The position numbers and the translations under genes are program-made. Below, one piece after another: positions 9,392 through 16,997 of a stretch of 43,789 bases of DNA. The DNA is taken from positions 1 to 43,789 of the forward strand of contig JABMNO010000003.1 of assembly GCA_013204555.1 (NCBI GenBank), given 5' to 3'. The number at the start of each line of letters is the position of its first letter. Positions within the stretch are counted from its first letter, which is position 1. The notes under the pieces are model-generated. The model was not told the origin of the DNA. It did no database searches and worked only from the letters and a program-made list of their open reading frames with translations. The DNA comes from Chloroflexota bacterium. Lineage in GTDB: Bacteria; Chloroflexota; Dehalococcoidia; Lucifugimonadales; Lucifugimonadaceae.

Positions 9392-10750
9392 CTAGAACAT
9401 CTGCAGATAGCGGTCGACCTCCCAACGGCTAACCTGTGAATGGTACTCAGACCACTCAGCCTCTTTCAGCTTGATGAAGTCATCAGCGATCACTCCGAGC
9501 CCAGCCTGGACAACCTCATCCTGCTTCAACTCTGCGATAGCTTCAGGTAGCGACTGCGGCAGCATTCGGATGCCACGCTGGCTGATCTCATTGAGGCTGA
9601 GATCGTACATGTTGCTTCGGTTGACTTCACCGGGATCGAGTTCACGGGCTATGCCGTCCATACCGGCAGCCACGTAAACGGCGAATGCGAGGTACGGGTT
9701 GCACCCCGCTGACATTGTGCGATCTTCAATATTGCCTGGCCCAGCGACACGAATCATCTGTGTGCGATTGTTGTCGCCGTATGTGATCGAAGCGGGCGTC
9801 CATGTGTAGCCAGATGTGGAACTCGTGAGTCCCGCTCCAACCTGTAGCCGCTTGTAGCAGTTCACAGTTGGGGACATCACAGCCGTCAGCGCAGGGGCGT
9901 GCGCCAGTATTCCGCCGATGAAGTGGTAGGCCATCTTGGACAAGCCGAGACCCTTTGGATCAGAGTCATCGACAAACATGTTCTCGCCTGAATCACTGTC
10001 GGCGAGATGGTAGTGAATGTGGCCTCCACTACCCGTGCGGTCAGAGAACGGCTTCGCCATATGAGTCGCTATCGCACCATATTTCTGGGCAATCTGGCTC
10101 GTCATCATCTTGAAGAACGTATATCGATCTGCGGTAATCAGGGCATCCGTATAGACAAAATTGATCTCGTACTGGCCGTTTCCATCCTCGTGATCGGCCT
10201 GGTAGACCTCCCATCCCAGACTGGTCATCCCTTCCATCATGTCCTGCAGGTAGTCCATGACGTTGGCGATGCCCTTGAAGTCGTAGCAGGGCTTTTCCAG
10301 TGAATCGACGTTGTTGGGATCCCAGACCTGAAGAGAGCCATCCTCACTTTTTGTGACCAGGAAATGCTCAGGCTCGATGCCTACCTGGAATGAGAAGCCT
10401 GCCTCTCGTACGTCGTTCAGGACTCGCTTCATGTTCTGGCGTGGGCAGTACATCCACGGCTCGCCGTCAACGAACAGATCGCATGCGAATCGCGCTGTGC
10501 CATCGCGCCAGGGCAGGGGGGTGTAGGTGTCGATATCGACGCGCGCCATCATGTCGTGAGAGTTTGGGCCTTGACCCATGCCGTAGAGCGCTGCACCTGC
10601 GAATCCTGCGCCATCGTTCACGATATTGCTGAATGTGCTGGCGGGAACCATCTTCACTTTGGCTGAGCCGTTGATATCCACGAACTGCGCGAGCAGGAAC
10701 GATATTCCGTCCTGATCAAGTTGTCCTTGAACGTCTTGTACGGTGCTCAA
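9392..10750 (-). CDS. gmaS: Gamma-glutamylmethylamide synthetase (glutamine synthetase-like)
   Basis: A 452-residue member of the glutamine synthetase superfamily. Visible family motifs include YEINFVYTDAL (metal-binding Glu), GSGGHIHYHL, and NRTQMIRVAGPGNIEDR (nucleotide and glutamate binding). GmaS ligates methylamine to glutamate using ATP. The family also contains GlnT-type synthetases, so the substrate is inferred from the neighbours: N-methylglutamate synthase genes upstream and dehydrogenase genes downstream. The start codon is TTG at 10750, backed by AAGGG about 8 bases upstream; there is no nearer ATG. It is separated from mgsC by 44 bases. Confidence 0.88.
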   Translation of the reverse strand: MSTVQDVQGQLDQDGISFLLAQFVDINGSAKVKMVPASTFSNIVNDGAGFAGAALYGMGQGPNSHDMMARVDIDTYTPLPWRDGTARFACDLFVDGEPWMYCPRQNMKRVLNDVREAGFSFQVGIEPEHFLVTKSEDGSLQVWDPNNVDSLEKPCYDFKGIANVMDYLQDMMEGMTSLGWEVYQADHEDGNGQYEINFVYTDALITADRYTFFKMMTSQIAQKYGAIATHMAKPFSDRTGSGGHIHYHLADSDSGENMFVDDSDPKGLGLSKMAYHFIGGILAHAPALTAVMSPTVNCYKRLQVGAGLTSSTSGYTWTPASITYGDNNRTQMIRVAGPGNIEDRTMSAGCNPYLAFAVYVAAGMDGIARELDPGEVNRSNMYDLSLNEISQRGIRMLPQSLPEAIAELKQDEVVQAGLGVIADDFIKLKEAEWSEYHSQVSRWEVDRYLQMF

Positions 10751-10794
10751 CTTAGTGCCCTTTCTAGTCCCAACAACTCTGGGATTTCAACGTC

Positions 10795-12096
10795 CTAGGT
10801 ACCGAACACTTTGTTCGTGCCAACCAGTGGAATCTGAGCCATCACTGACGCCTCAATGGTGAGTGCTGCCAGGTCTTCCGGCTCAAGGCTGCGTACATCA
10901 CCCTTGCCAAGCGATCGGGTAAGCAATGCCAGTTCCATCGTCATTGAGTTCAGGAAATTTGCGACTCGTTCGGCCCCTGCATCAGGGTCTAGTCGCTTCA
11001 TGAGTTCTGGATCCTGCGTAGCGATGCCAACCGGACACTTCCCCGTGTGGCAGCGGTTGCACTGTCCAGCGGGAAGGCCGATCTCTTCCTCGAAGTTAGC
11101 CTCCGGGATATCACGATTGCAGTTTAGAGCGAGGAGGGCCGAGACGCCGATAGCGCAGGCATCAGCGCCAAGCGCGAGCGCCTTTGCAACATCAGCGCCG
11201 CTGCGAATACCACCCGACGCGATCAGGCTGACCTTGCGGTACAGACCGATCTCACGCAGCGCTTCTCGTGCCAGGACTATGGCTGGGACAGTAGGTATTC
11301 CACTGTGGTCCAACAGCACCTCGGCGGATGCGCCTGTTCCGGCCACCATGCTGTCGATAACGATGGCGTCCGCGCCAGCTTTAGCAGCGAGCTTCACGTC
11401 ATCGGTAACCCGGCACGCGCCGAGCTTCACGTGAATTGGCACCTTCCAGTTGGTGGCTTCACGAAGCTGCTCGATCTTGATAGCCAGATCATCCGGTCCG
11501 AGCCAGTCTGGATGTCGAGCCGGGCTTCGTTGGTCGACACCGATCGGGAGGTCTCTTGAGATTGCGACGTCGTCCTGAACTTTGACGCCCATCAGGAGGC
11601 CACCAGTGCCAGGCTTGGCGCCCTGTCCTACGACGATCTCGATAGCCTGCGCAGTTGCCATGTGGTTTGGGTTCAGGCCGTATCGGCTGGGCAGTACCTG
11701 GTAGATAAGTTTGTCGGATGCCTCGCGTTCAGCGGGAAGCATTCCACCATCGCCAGTGCAACTGGCCGTACCAATCATGCTGGCGGCCTTGCCGAGTGCA
11801 GTTTTCGCGTTCGCCGAGAGGGCGCCCCAGCTCATGCCGGTGATGTAGATGGGCGTTGACAGTTCAAGCGGGTTCTCTGCATTCAGTCCGCCAAGAGAGA
11901 CGGCCGTGTTGCACTGCTCCTTGTACCCCTCAAGCGGAAATCGAGTCAGGCCAGTGGAAAGAAACGTGAGATCATCGAAATGAGTCACCTTCTGATGGGT
12001 GCTCATGCCTCGAATGCGGTAGCGGCCAAGGTCTGCCTTGGCGTGGATGTCTTCCACGGTCCAGGGTGCCCAGATTTGATTGCTGCCAAATACCAT
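10795..12096 (-). CDS. mgsC: N-methylglutamate synthase subunit C (glutamate synthase FMN domain)
   Basis: 433 residues from the ATG at 12096. The frame is open to 12258, but that part overlaps mgsB; the chosen start begins MVFGSNQIW and has AAGGG upstream. It matches the FMN and Fe-S domain of glutamate synthase: GAKPGTGGLLMG (159-170), SGGIRSGADVAKALALGAD (294-312), and Fe-S cysteines C346-x2-C349-x4-C354 in a CPVGIAT context. It transfers the gamma-glutamyl-bound methylamine nitrogen to 2-oxoglutarate to give N-methylglutamate. The alternative name is GlxD-type glutamate synthase-like protein. Confidence 0.88.
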   Translation of the reverse strand: MVFGSNQIWAPWTVEDIHAKADLGRYRIRGMSTHQKVTHFDDLTFLSTGLTRFPLEGYKEQCNTAVSLGGLNAENPLELSTPIYITGMSWGALSANAKTALGKAASMIGTASCTGDGGMLPAEREASDKLIYQVLPSRYGLNPNHMATAQAIEIVVGQGAKPGTGGLLMGVKVQDDVAISRDLPIGVDQRSPARHPDWLGPDDLAIKIEQLREATNWKVPIHVKLGACRVTDDVKLAAKAGADAIVIDSMVAGTGASAEVLLDHSGIPTVPAIVLAREALREIGLYRKVSLIASGGIRSGADVAKALALGADACAIGVSALLALNCNRDIPEANFEEEIGLPAGQCNRCHTGKCPVGIATQDPELMKRLDPDAGAERVANFLNSMTMELALLTRSLGKGDVRSLEPEDLAALTIEASVMAQIPLVGTNKVFGT

Positions 12097-12133
12097 TTGT
12101 TTCGATATTCCCTTGTGGCGCCTGAACAGGCTC

Positions 12134-12820
12134 CTAGATAAGTGGCCGCTCGTGCCGCTCTCGACCATCGTAGTGGTACAGATTCTTCTGGGACACGATT
12201 TTCCGGAAATGTGGCCGCTCTGAAATACCGCGGGCCTCAAGCATGTTCCAGATCTCAATCAACTCGTCTTCAGTCGACTCTTCGATCTTCGCGTCTGCTC
12301 CTAGCGAGCCGATCTCGCCGCCAACGTAGATAGTTCCCTCGTACATGGAGTCTCCAGCGGCATCACCAACATCGCCGCAGACTATGATCCGGCCCTTCTG
12401 CATCATGAAGCCAGTCAAGAAACCGGAGTCGCCCCCAATCAGGAGTGTGCCGCCCTTCATTGAGATTCCAGCGCGAGCACCGGCATTCCCGCCAATAAAC
12501 ATCTCGCCGCCGCGCATGCTGGCCGCAACCGACGCTCCGGCGTTCTTCGTGAGCGAGATTGATCCGCTCATCATGTTCTCGCCCAGCGCCCAACCTGCAT
12601 TGCCGTCGATCGTGATTCGAGGACCATCAAGGAGCGACGCTACGTAATATCCAACACTTCCTTCAATCTGAAGGTCGCATTCGGCAAGAATTCCAACGGC
12701 AATGTTGTGACGCGCCGCAGGGTTTGCGATGGTGATTGTTTCCACACCATTGGCGGCAAACTCTTTGATCTGGTTGTTTAGCTCGCGTGTAGAGAGCTTG
12801 GAAGCGTCTAGGTTGACCAA
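12134..12820 (-). CDS. mgsB: N-methylglutamate synthase subunit B (GXGXG beta-helix)
   Basis: 228 residues, corresponding to the C-terminal GXGXG beta-helix domain of glutamate synthase carried as a separate protein. The repeating Gly pattern is clear (GNAGWALG, GGNAGARAG, GGDSGFLTG, CGDVGDAAG, GGEIGSLG). In the synthase it is a structural domain near the ammonia channel. It starts at TTG (12820) inside the end of mgsA, a 13-base overlap; no ATG fits, and AGGG lies about 7 bases upstream. The gap to mgsC is 37 bases. Confidence 0.87.
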   Translation of the reverse strand: MVNLDASKLSTRELNNQIKEFAANGVETITIANPAARHNIAVGILAECDLQIEGSVGYYVASLLDGPRITIDGNAGWALGENMMSGSISLTKNAGASVAASMRGGEMFIGGNAGARAGISMKGGTLLIGGDSGFLTGFMMQKGRIIVCGDVGDAAGDSMYEGTIYVGGEIGSLGADAKIEESTEDELIEIWNMLEARGISERPHFRKIVSQKNLYHYDGRERHERPLI

Positions 12821-13722
12821 GTCATCACCCTGCGCTCCTGAGGCTCAGTCCGGTCAAGCTCTTCGGTGAACACGCTCCTGAGCGCGACTTCCTCAGAAGC
12901 GAGAGCGACAACATCGTCAGTCTCCATCGCCACGAGTGGTTTCGCTGACCATCGGTCCTTCGCGTACCCCATGCCATCTTTTGTAGACACAAGGTATGTA
13001 AACGTGCCATCGAGGTCGTCCAGTGACTCCTCAAGAGCGTCGTTGAGTGAGATACCGTTCTCAAGTTTTTCAGCGAGGTATACGGCGATGAGTTCGGAGT
13101 CGTTGCCTGTCTGGAAGTGGTATCCACGGTCCTCGTAAGACCGCTTCATACCGTGATAGTTCGTCAACTGGCCGTTGTGGACCACGGTCACATCGGTGAA
13201 CGGATAGGCCCAGAAGGGGTGGGCGTGGCTGATGTCCACCACGCTCTCAGTCGCCATCCGCACGTGGCCAACGCCGTGGGTGCCGGTCAAGCGACTAATC
13301 TCATGCCGCTCATCCATCACCATTGGTGTGCCAACGTCTTTGATGACTTCAGACACCTCGCCAATGCTGTGGAGCACAACTCCCGGTTCATTGAGTAGTG
13401 CCTCGGCAAGCGGCGGAATCTCTCCCTCATAGTTCGCTTTGATTCTCAGGAATGAACCACTTAGTTCCGACGAGTTGATTGCACCGCCCGCCCGCCTGAT
13501 TGTTTCCTCGGTCCGAGCCACCGTGTCAGATACAGGGGCTGAATTGTCAACCCAGATGCGAATCAGGAGATCGGAATCGTTCGCCTCACCGGCTACGGTA
13601 ACTCCTGCTGAATCGTGGCCTCTATGGACCATCGTCTCAAGCATCTTGACCAGCTCATCGCCGATTGGGGCCGATTTGGTCGACCCACTGTTTTTGTACA
13701 TTATTCCGGCGATGCCACACAT
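12808..13722 (-). CDS. mgsA: N-methylglutamate synthase subunit A (class II glutamine amidotransferase)
   Basis: 304 residues starting MCGIAGIMYK, so Cys2 becomes the N-terminal nucleophile typical of class II amidotransferases. Further family motifs are HRGHDSAGV, GHVRMATES, HNGQLTNYHGMK and TGNDSELIA. It hydrolyses the gamma-glutamyl amide bond, here expected to be gamma-glutamylmethylamide, and passes the amine to MgsC. It is the first gene of the operon. GGAGG lies rather far upstream (about 17 bases), so its translation may be weak or the leader structured. GlxB-type amidotransferase is the alternative name. Confidence 0.88.
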   Translation of the reverse strand: MCGIAGIMYKNSGSTKSAPIGDELVKMLETMVHRGHDSAGVTVAGEANDSDLLIRIWVDNSAPVSDTVARTEETIRRAGGAINSSELSGSFLRIKANYEGEIPPLAEALLNEPGVVLHSIGEVSEVIKDVGTPMVMDERHEISRLTGTHGVGHVRMATESVVDISHAHPFWAYPFTDVTVVHNGQLTNYHGMKRSYEDRGYHFQTGNDSELIAVYLAEKLENGISLNDALEESLDDLDGTFTYLVSTKDGMGYAKDRWSAKPLVAMETDDVVALASEEVALRSVFTEELDRTEPQERRVMTWST

Positions 13723-13914
13723 AGTCTGTTTTGCAGTTACCTCCGCGCATGCGATTCAGCGAGCGCAGAATGCAGCGGGCATAGTCTAAAGCCAATCTCC
13801 GCGCCCGACCAGATACCCAGTTCCATATTCTTGTACCTAAACCGGGGTGTACATCCGGTCAATTGCCAGTATTCTGTGCCCGGCGATCTGGATGGTATCT
13901 ATTAGAGACGTAGG

Positions 13915-13993
13915 GGTAGCCCTTCTGGCTGCCAATTTGTAGAGGTAGCCCCCCCGTGGCTACCCAACCGCAGGGGTAACCCTTGTGATTACC
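13915..13993. promoter_or_regulatory. Three tandem palindromes in the divergent promoter region
   Basis: Three related inverted repeats: GGTAGCC-N5-GGCTGCC (13915-13933), GGTAGCC-N7-GGCTACC (13944-13964) and GGTAACC-N5-GATTACC (13987 right arm, 13975 left arm). Their left arms begin 29 and 31 bases apart, close to three helical turns. They sit between mgsA and the divergent oxidoreductase, 24 bases from the latter's start. A cooperative repressor or activator operator is the simplest reading; stacked RNA hairpins in the 14017 leader are the alternative. Confidence 0.6.
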
Positions 13994-14016
13994 TATTTCA
14001 AGAAGGCAAAACTGAC

Positions 14017-15189
14017 ATGAGATCGACAGCGGACGTTGTCATCATCGGCGGCGGCGTTATGGGAGCGAGCATCGCGTACCACCTGTCCGAGAAGGGGGTC
14101 ACAAACGTCGTTCTCCTTGAGCGCAAGACACTCGCCGCTGAAGGAACAGGCCATTCCGGGGCGCTGGTGCGGCAGCACTACTCGCAGGATCCGATTATCC
14201 GGATGGCCGTTCGTTCGGTCAAGATTTTTGAAGAGTTCGAAGAACGAACTGGACGAGCGAATGTATTCAGTCAGACCGGATGGATCAAGATCGGTTCAGC
14301 CGAGATGAAGGCTGAAATGGAACGCAACATTGAGCGCCATCGAGGTTTCGGAATTGAGGCGGATTTCCTTTCGATCGACGATCTCCAGAAATTGATCCCC
14401 GGGATAAACCCTGATGGAATCGGATCCGCATTGATCGAGCACAAAAGTGGTCATGCCGACCCCACCGCAACCACGGAAGGCCTTGCAGAGGTAGCTCGGT
14501 CACGTGGAACGGACATCGTCGAAGGCGTGGCAGCTACAGGCATCGACACTGAGGGTGGTCGGGTCACTTCCGTTAGCACAAGTGAAGGTGCGATCTCCAC
14601 GCCCATAGTGGTAAACGCGGCCGGACCCTGGTCCCCAGCCATTGCCCGCTGGGTTGATATTGACCTCCCGATTGAAGTCACGCGTGAACAAGATCTCGTC
14701 CTCGAAACGGATGACGTTGATCTCCGTCCGGCGTATCCCGTATCGAATGGGGTCGACCGCACATACTGGCGTCGAGATCGCGGACGACTCCTCGCAGGCG
14801 ATGGTCATCCCAAGGAGAGCGAGTACGTTGACCCAGATAACTACGACTCCACCCACGACGCGTCATACGAACTTGAACTGATGGCGCGTCTCAAGCATCG
14901 AATTCCCCGTTTCGCTGATAGCGCGAGGGTCGTGGGAGGGTTCGCCAGCCTCTATGACGTAACTCCCGACTGGCATCCAATTCTGGGTGCCGTCGATGGT
15001 GTTGATGGTTATCTCAACTGCGTGGGGTGGAGTGGCCACGGCTTCAAGCTTGGCCCGGCAGTAGGGGAGCTAATCGCCGAGGTAATCGTTGATGGGGCGG
15101 CGAGCAGCATCGATATCTCAACGCTCGGTCTGGACAGATTTGCAAAGGGTGCGCTGTTGTCTGGGTCATACGCGGGCAACCAGGCATAG
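14017..15189 (+). CDS. FAD-dependent amine oxidoreductase (DAO family)
   Basis: 390 residues. The N-terminal dinucleotide motif is IGGGVMGASIAYHL, followed by TGHSGALVRQHYS; near the C-terminus CVGWSGHGFKLGPAVGEL closes the FAD site. This resembles sarcosine and dimethylglycine oxidase/dehydrogenase catalytic domains, but lacks the folate-binding C-terminal domain, so it is a single-domain enzyme. GAAGG lies about 10 bases before the ATG. It is divergent from the methylamine operon and shares its palindrome-bearing control region, which suggests an N-methylated amine or amino acid substrate. The exact substrate cannot be read from the sequence. Confidence 0.85.
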   Translation: MRSTADVVIIGGGVMGASIAYHLSEKGVTNVVLLERKTLAAEGTGHSGALVRQHYSQDPIIRMAVRSVKIFEEFEERTGRANVFSQTGWIKIGSAEMKAEMERNIERHRGFGIEADFLSIDDLQKLIPGINPDGIGSALIEHKSGHADPTATTEGLAEVARSRGTDIVEGVAATGIDTEGGRVTSVSTSEGAISTPIVVNAAGPWSPAIARWVDIDLPIEVTREQDLVLETDDVDLRPAYPVSNGVDRTYWRRDRGRLLAGDGHPKESEYVDPDNYDSTHDASYELELMARLKHRIPRFADSARVVGGFASLYDVTPDWHPILGAVDGVDGYLNCVGWSGHGFKLGPAVGELIAEVIVDGAASSIDISTLGLDRFAKGALLSGSYAGNQA

Positions 15190-15247
15190 GATCTGCGACG
15201 TAGAGCGTTGAAAATGAGGTCCCCAGGCCCCGCACACCCCAATATCC

Positions 15248-16471
15248 CTAACTATTGGCTTTGCTGCCGGGCGCGTCCCGCCACAGACCAGGCCAGCGGA
15301 TGGCTGCGAAGGTGACCAGCGTCAGACCCAGAATGCCTGCCAGCGTGAAGGTGACTCCAACATCGTAGCGACCGGCAAGGTAGCCACCGATTAGCAACCC
15401 CGGTTGCAACGTCCAAACCGCAAGTGACCGCACCCCCATCACTCTGCCTCGAAACTGGTGATCCGCGGTGGAAAGCAGCAACGCGCTCATCGATACCATC
15501 GACGCGCTTGAACAGGCCCCGATCACAACAAGGACGCCAAGGGCAATTGCGAAATTGTCGACCTGTCCCAGCACGATCATGGCCAGATGCCATACAACGA
15601 TTCCGACCAGCATCACCCTGCCAGATCGCCTGGTCCGTCCCAGCGCGGCGAGCGAGACTGATCCCAGTGCCGCTCCAATGGCCGCGGCGCTGAGTAGTGC
15701 GGCAAGCCCTTCCTCGTCAGTGCTGAACACATCGCGTGCCATCACCGGCATCAGGCCATTGGTCATGGGGAACGCGGTCAGATTGACCAGCATAGCCAGG
15801 AACATAATGCCTTTAATGGCATCGTTATGAGTGACGTAGTTAATTCCAACCCGCAGGTCTGCCAGGGGACTGAGCGATTTTACTTTTGTCGTTTCCGTCG
15901 TTTGGCCCACCACTGATATCCCAAGGGCAACTACGGTTGATGATGCGTAAAGCCCAAAGATCACGAGGTAAGCTGAGTCGAATCCCAAACGCGCAAGTAA
16001 TACTCCGCCGGCCACCGCACCGGTTATCTTTGCCGCATCCTGCATCGTTCGGGAGAGCCCAACGGCGTTGAGCAGGGTCGCCCGCGGGACAACGTCCGCC
16101 AGCAAAGATTGGCGGATCACGTTATCCATCATCCTTCCGGCACCCAGAACCAACGCGATGACGAATGTGTGCCACGCCTCTAGCTGACCGGAGAACGCAA
16201 GTGAAAAGGTTGCCACCGCAAGCAGCGCGATCAGGCTGCGATTGGTGATCAAGAGCTTGCGACGGTCCATACGATCGCCAAGTAGCCCGTAAAACGGGCC
16301 GCCAAGGGTTCCACCAAATCGCAGCGCACCAAGCAGGCCAACAAGGAACGGTGAGCCCGTCTCTGTCAGGACAAACCAGGACAGGATGAGCGCTTCCATC
16401 TCCTGACCAGAATTGAACATCCCATCAGATGGCCACTGGAAACGGAAACTTCGATAGCGAAACGACGCCAG
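15248..16471 (-). CDS. MFS transporter with unusual or displaced start
   Basis: A major facilitator superfamily permease; about 11-12 hydrophobic segments and the loop motif GLLGDRMDRRK between helices 2 and 3. The first ATG (16420) gives 390 residues, but the same frame stays open upstream and encodes FRYRSFRFQWPSDG, which looks like the genuine start of this MFS type. No ATG, GTG or TTG lies between the upstream TGA and 16420, so the end given here is a CTG at 16471 and is provisional. A rare start or a sequence error further up are both possible. It could export or import a product of the neighbouring amine genes. Confidence 0.75.
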   Translation of the reverse strand: MASFRYRSFRFQWPSDGMFNSGQEMEALILSWFVLTETGSPFLVGLLGALRFGGTLGGPFYGLLGDRMDRRKLLITNRSLIALLAVATFSLAFSGQLEAWHTFVIALVLGAGRMMDNVIRQSLLADVVPRATLLNAVGLSRTMQDAAKITGAVAGGVLLARLGFDSAYLVIFGLYASSTVVALGISVVGQTTETTKVKSLSPLADLRVGINYVTHNDAIKGIMFLAMLVNLTAFPMTNGLMPVMARDVFSTDEEGLAALLSAAAIGAALGSVSLAALGRTRRSGRVMLVGIVVWHLAMIVLGQVDNFAIALGVLVVIGACSSASMVSMSALLLSTADHQFRGRVMGVRSLAVWTLQPGLLIGGYLAGRYDVGVTFTLAGILGLTLVTFAAIRWPGLWRDAPGSKANS

Positions 16472-16714
16472 AAACCCGGTTGGCGGGTCTGATCCGGTCT
16501 CTAATTTCGTCGGGGTACTCAGGCGCGATCTATCCGAGAAATGGGCGGCGCCACGTAAGTGACGGGTGTGATGTCAATGTGGTGCCCAACGATACGCCTT
16601 CAACCGCGAACAGGTGATCCGTTTGCCTGGGTGTGAGGGATTGCAGAAGAGGCGGAAGTCATTTCGCTACCAGCGAGCGGAATGAACAGTTAACTTGAGA
16701 GCGAACCTGATCAA
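16472..16714. other. Intergenic stretch, no gene seen
   Basis: About 240 bases between the MFS transporter and the small protein gene. The upstream 50 or so bases continue the MFS reading frame without a start codon. Nothing else is recognised. Confidence 0.4.
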
Positions 16715-16936
16715 TTACGCTTTTGGCGCACTATTTCCAATTGTGGATCTCACTGGAAATATCGTCGGCATTTTCGTATCTGAATGGATCTCTACGAACT
16801 CTGTGACTTCGTCTGGAGTAGATAAATATGCCTCGTCACCAGACTGAATGTGGTGAACGTGGAACCTCCAAACAGGATCCTCAACGCCATCAACCCAGAG
16901 ACGCATTACGAAGGATGTTCGAGGCAAATCTGACAT
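16715..16936 (-). CDS. Small conserved-looking protein
   Basis: 73 residues with the core MRLWVDGVEDPVWRFHVHH followed by QSGDEAYLSTPDEVTEFV. The Trp-rich first half and 'H-I-Q-S-G' then Phe/Val pattern resemble short beta-hairpin proteins common in Chloroflexota; I cannot name the family. GGAGGG lies 5 bases before the ATG, a strong ribosome site. It follows the SARP-type regulator by 61 bases in the same direction and may be cotranscribed with it. Function unknown. Confidence 0.6.
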   Translation of the reverse strand: MSDLPRTSFVMRLWVDGVEDPVWRFHVHHIQSGDEAYLSTPDEVTEFVEIHSDTKMPTIFPVRSTIGNSAPKA

Positions 16937-16997
16937 TCGATCCCTCCGGGTGGATCGCTGTTGTCACTACGACTCGAACATTTTTAGACCTATGGCG

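Noticed and set aside
13913..13995. CRISPR-like array
   Set aside because: The units are imperfect palindromes with 10-base gaps and only three copies; there are no spacers and no cas genes.
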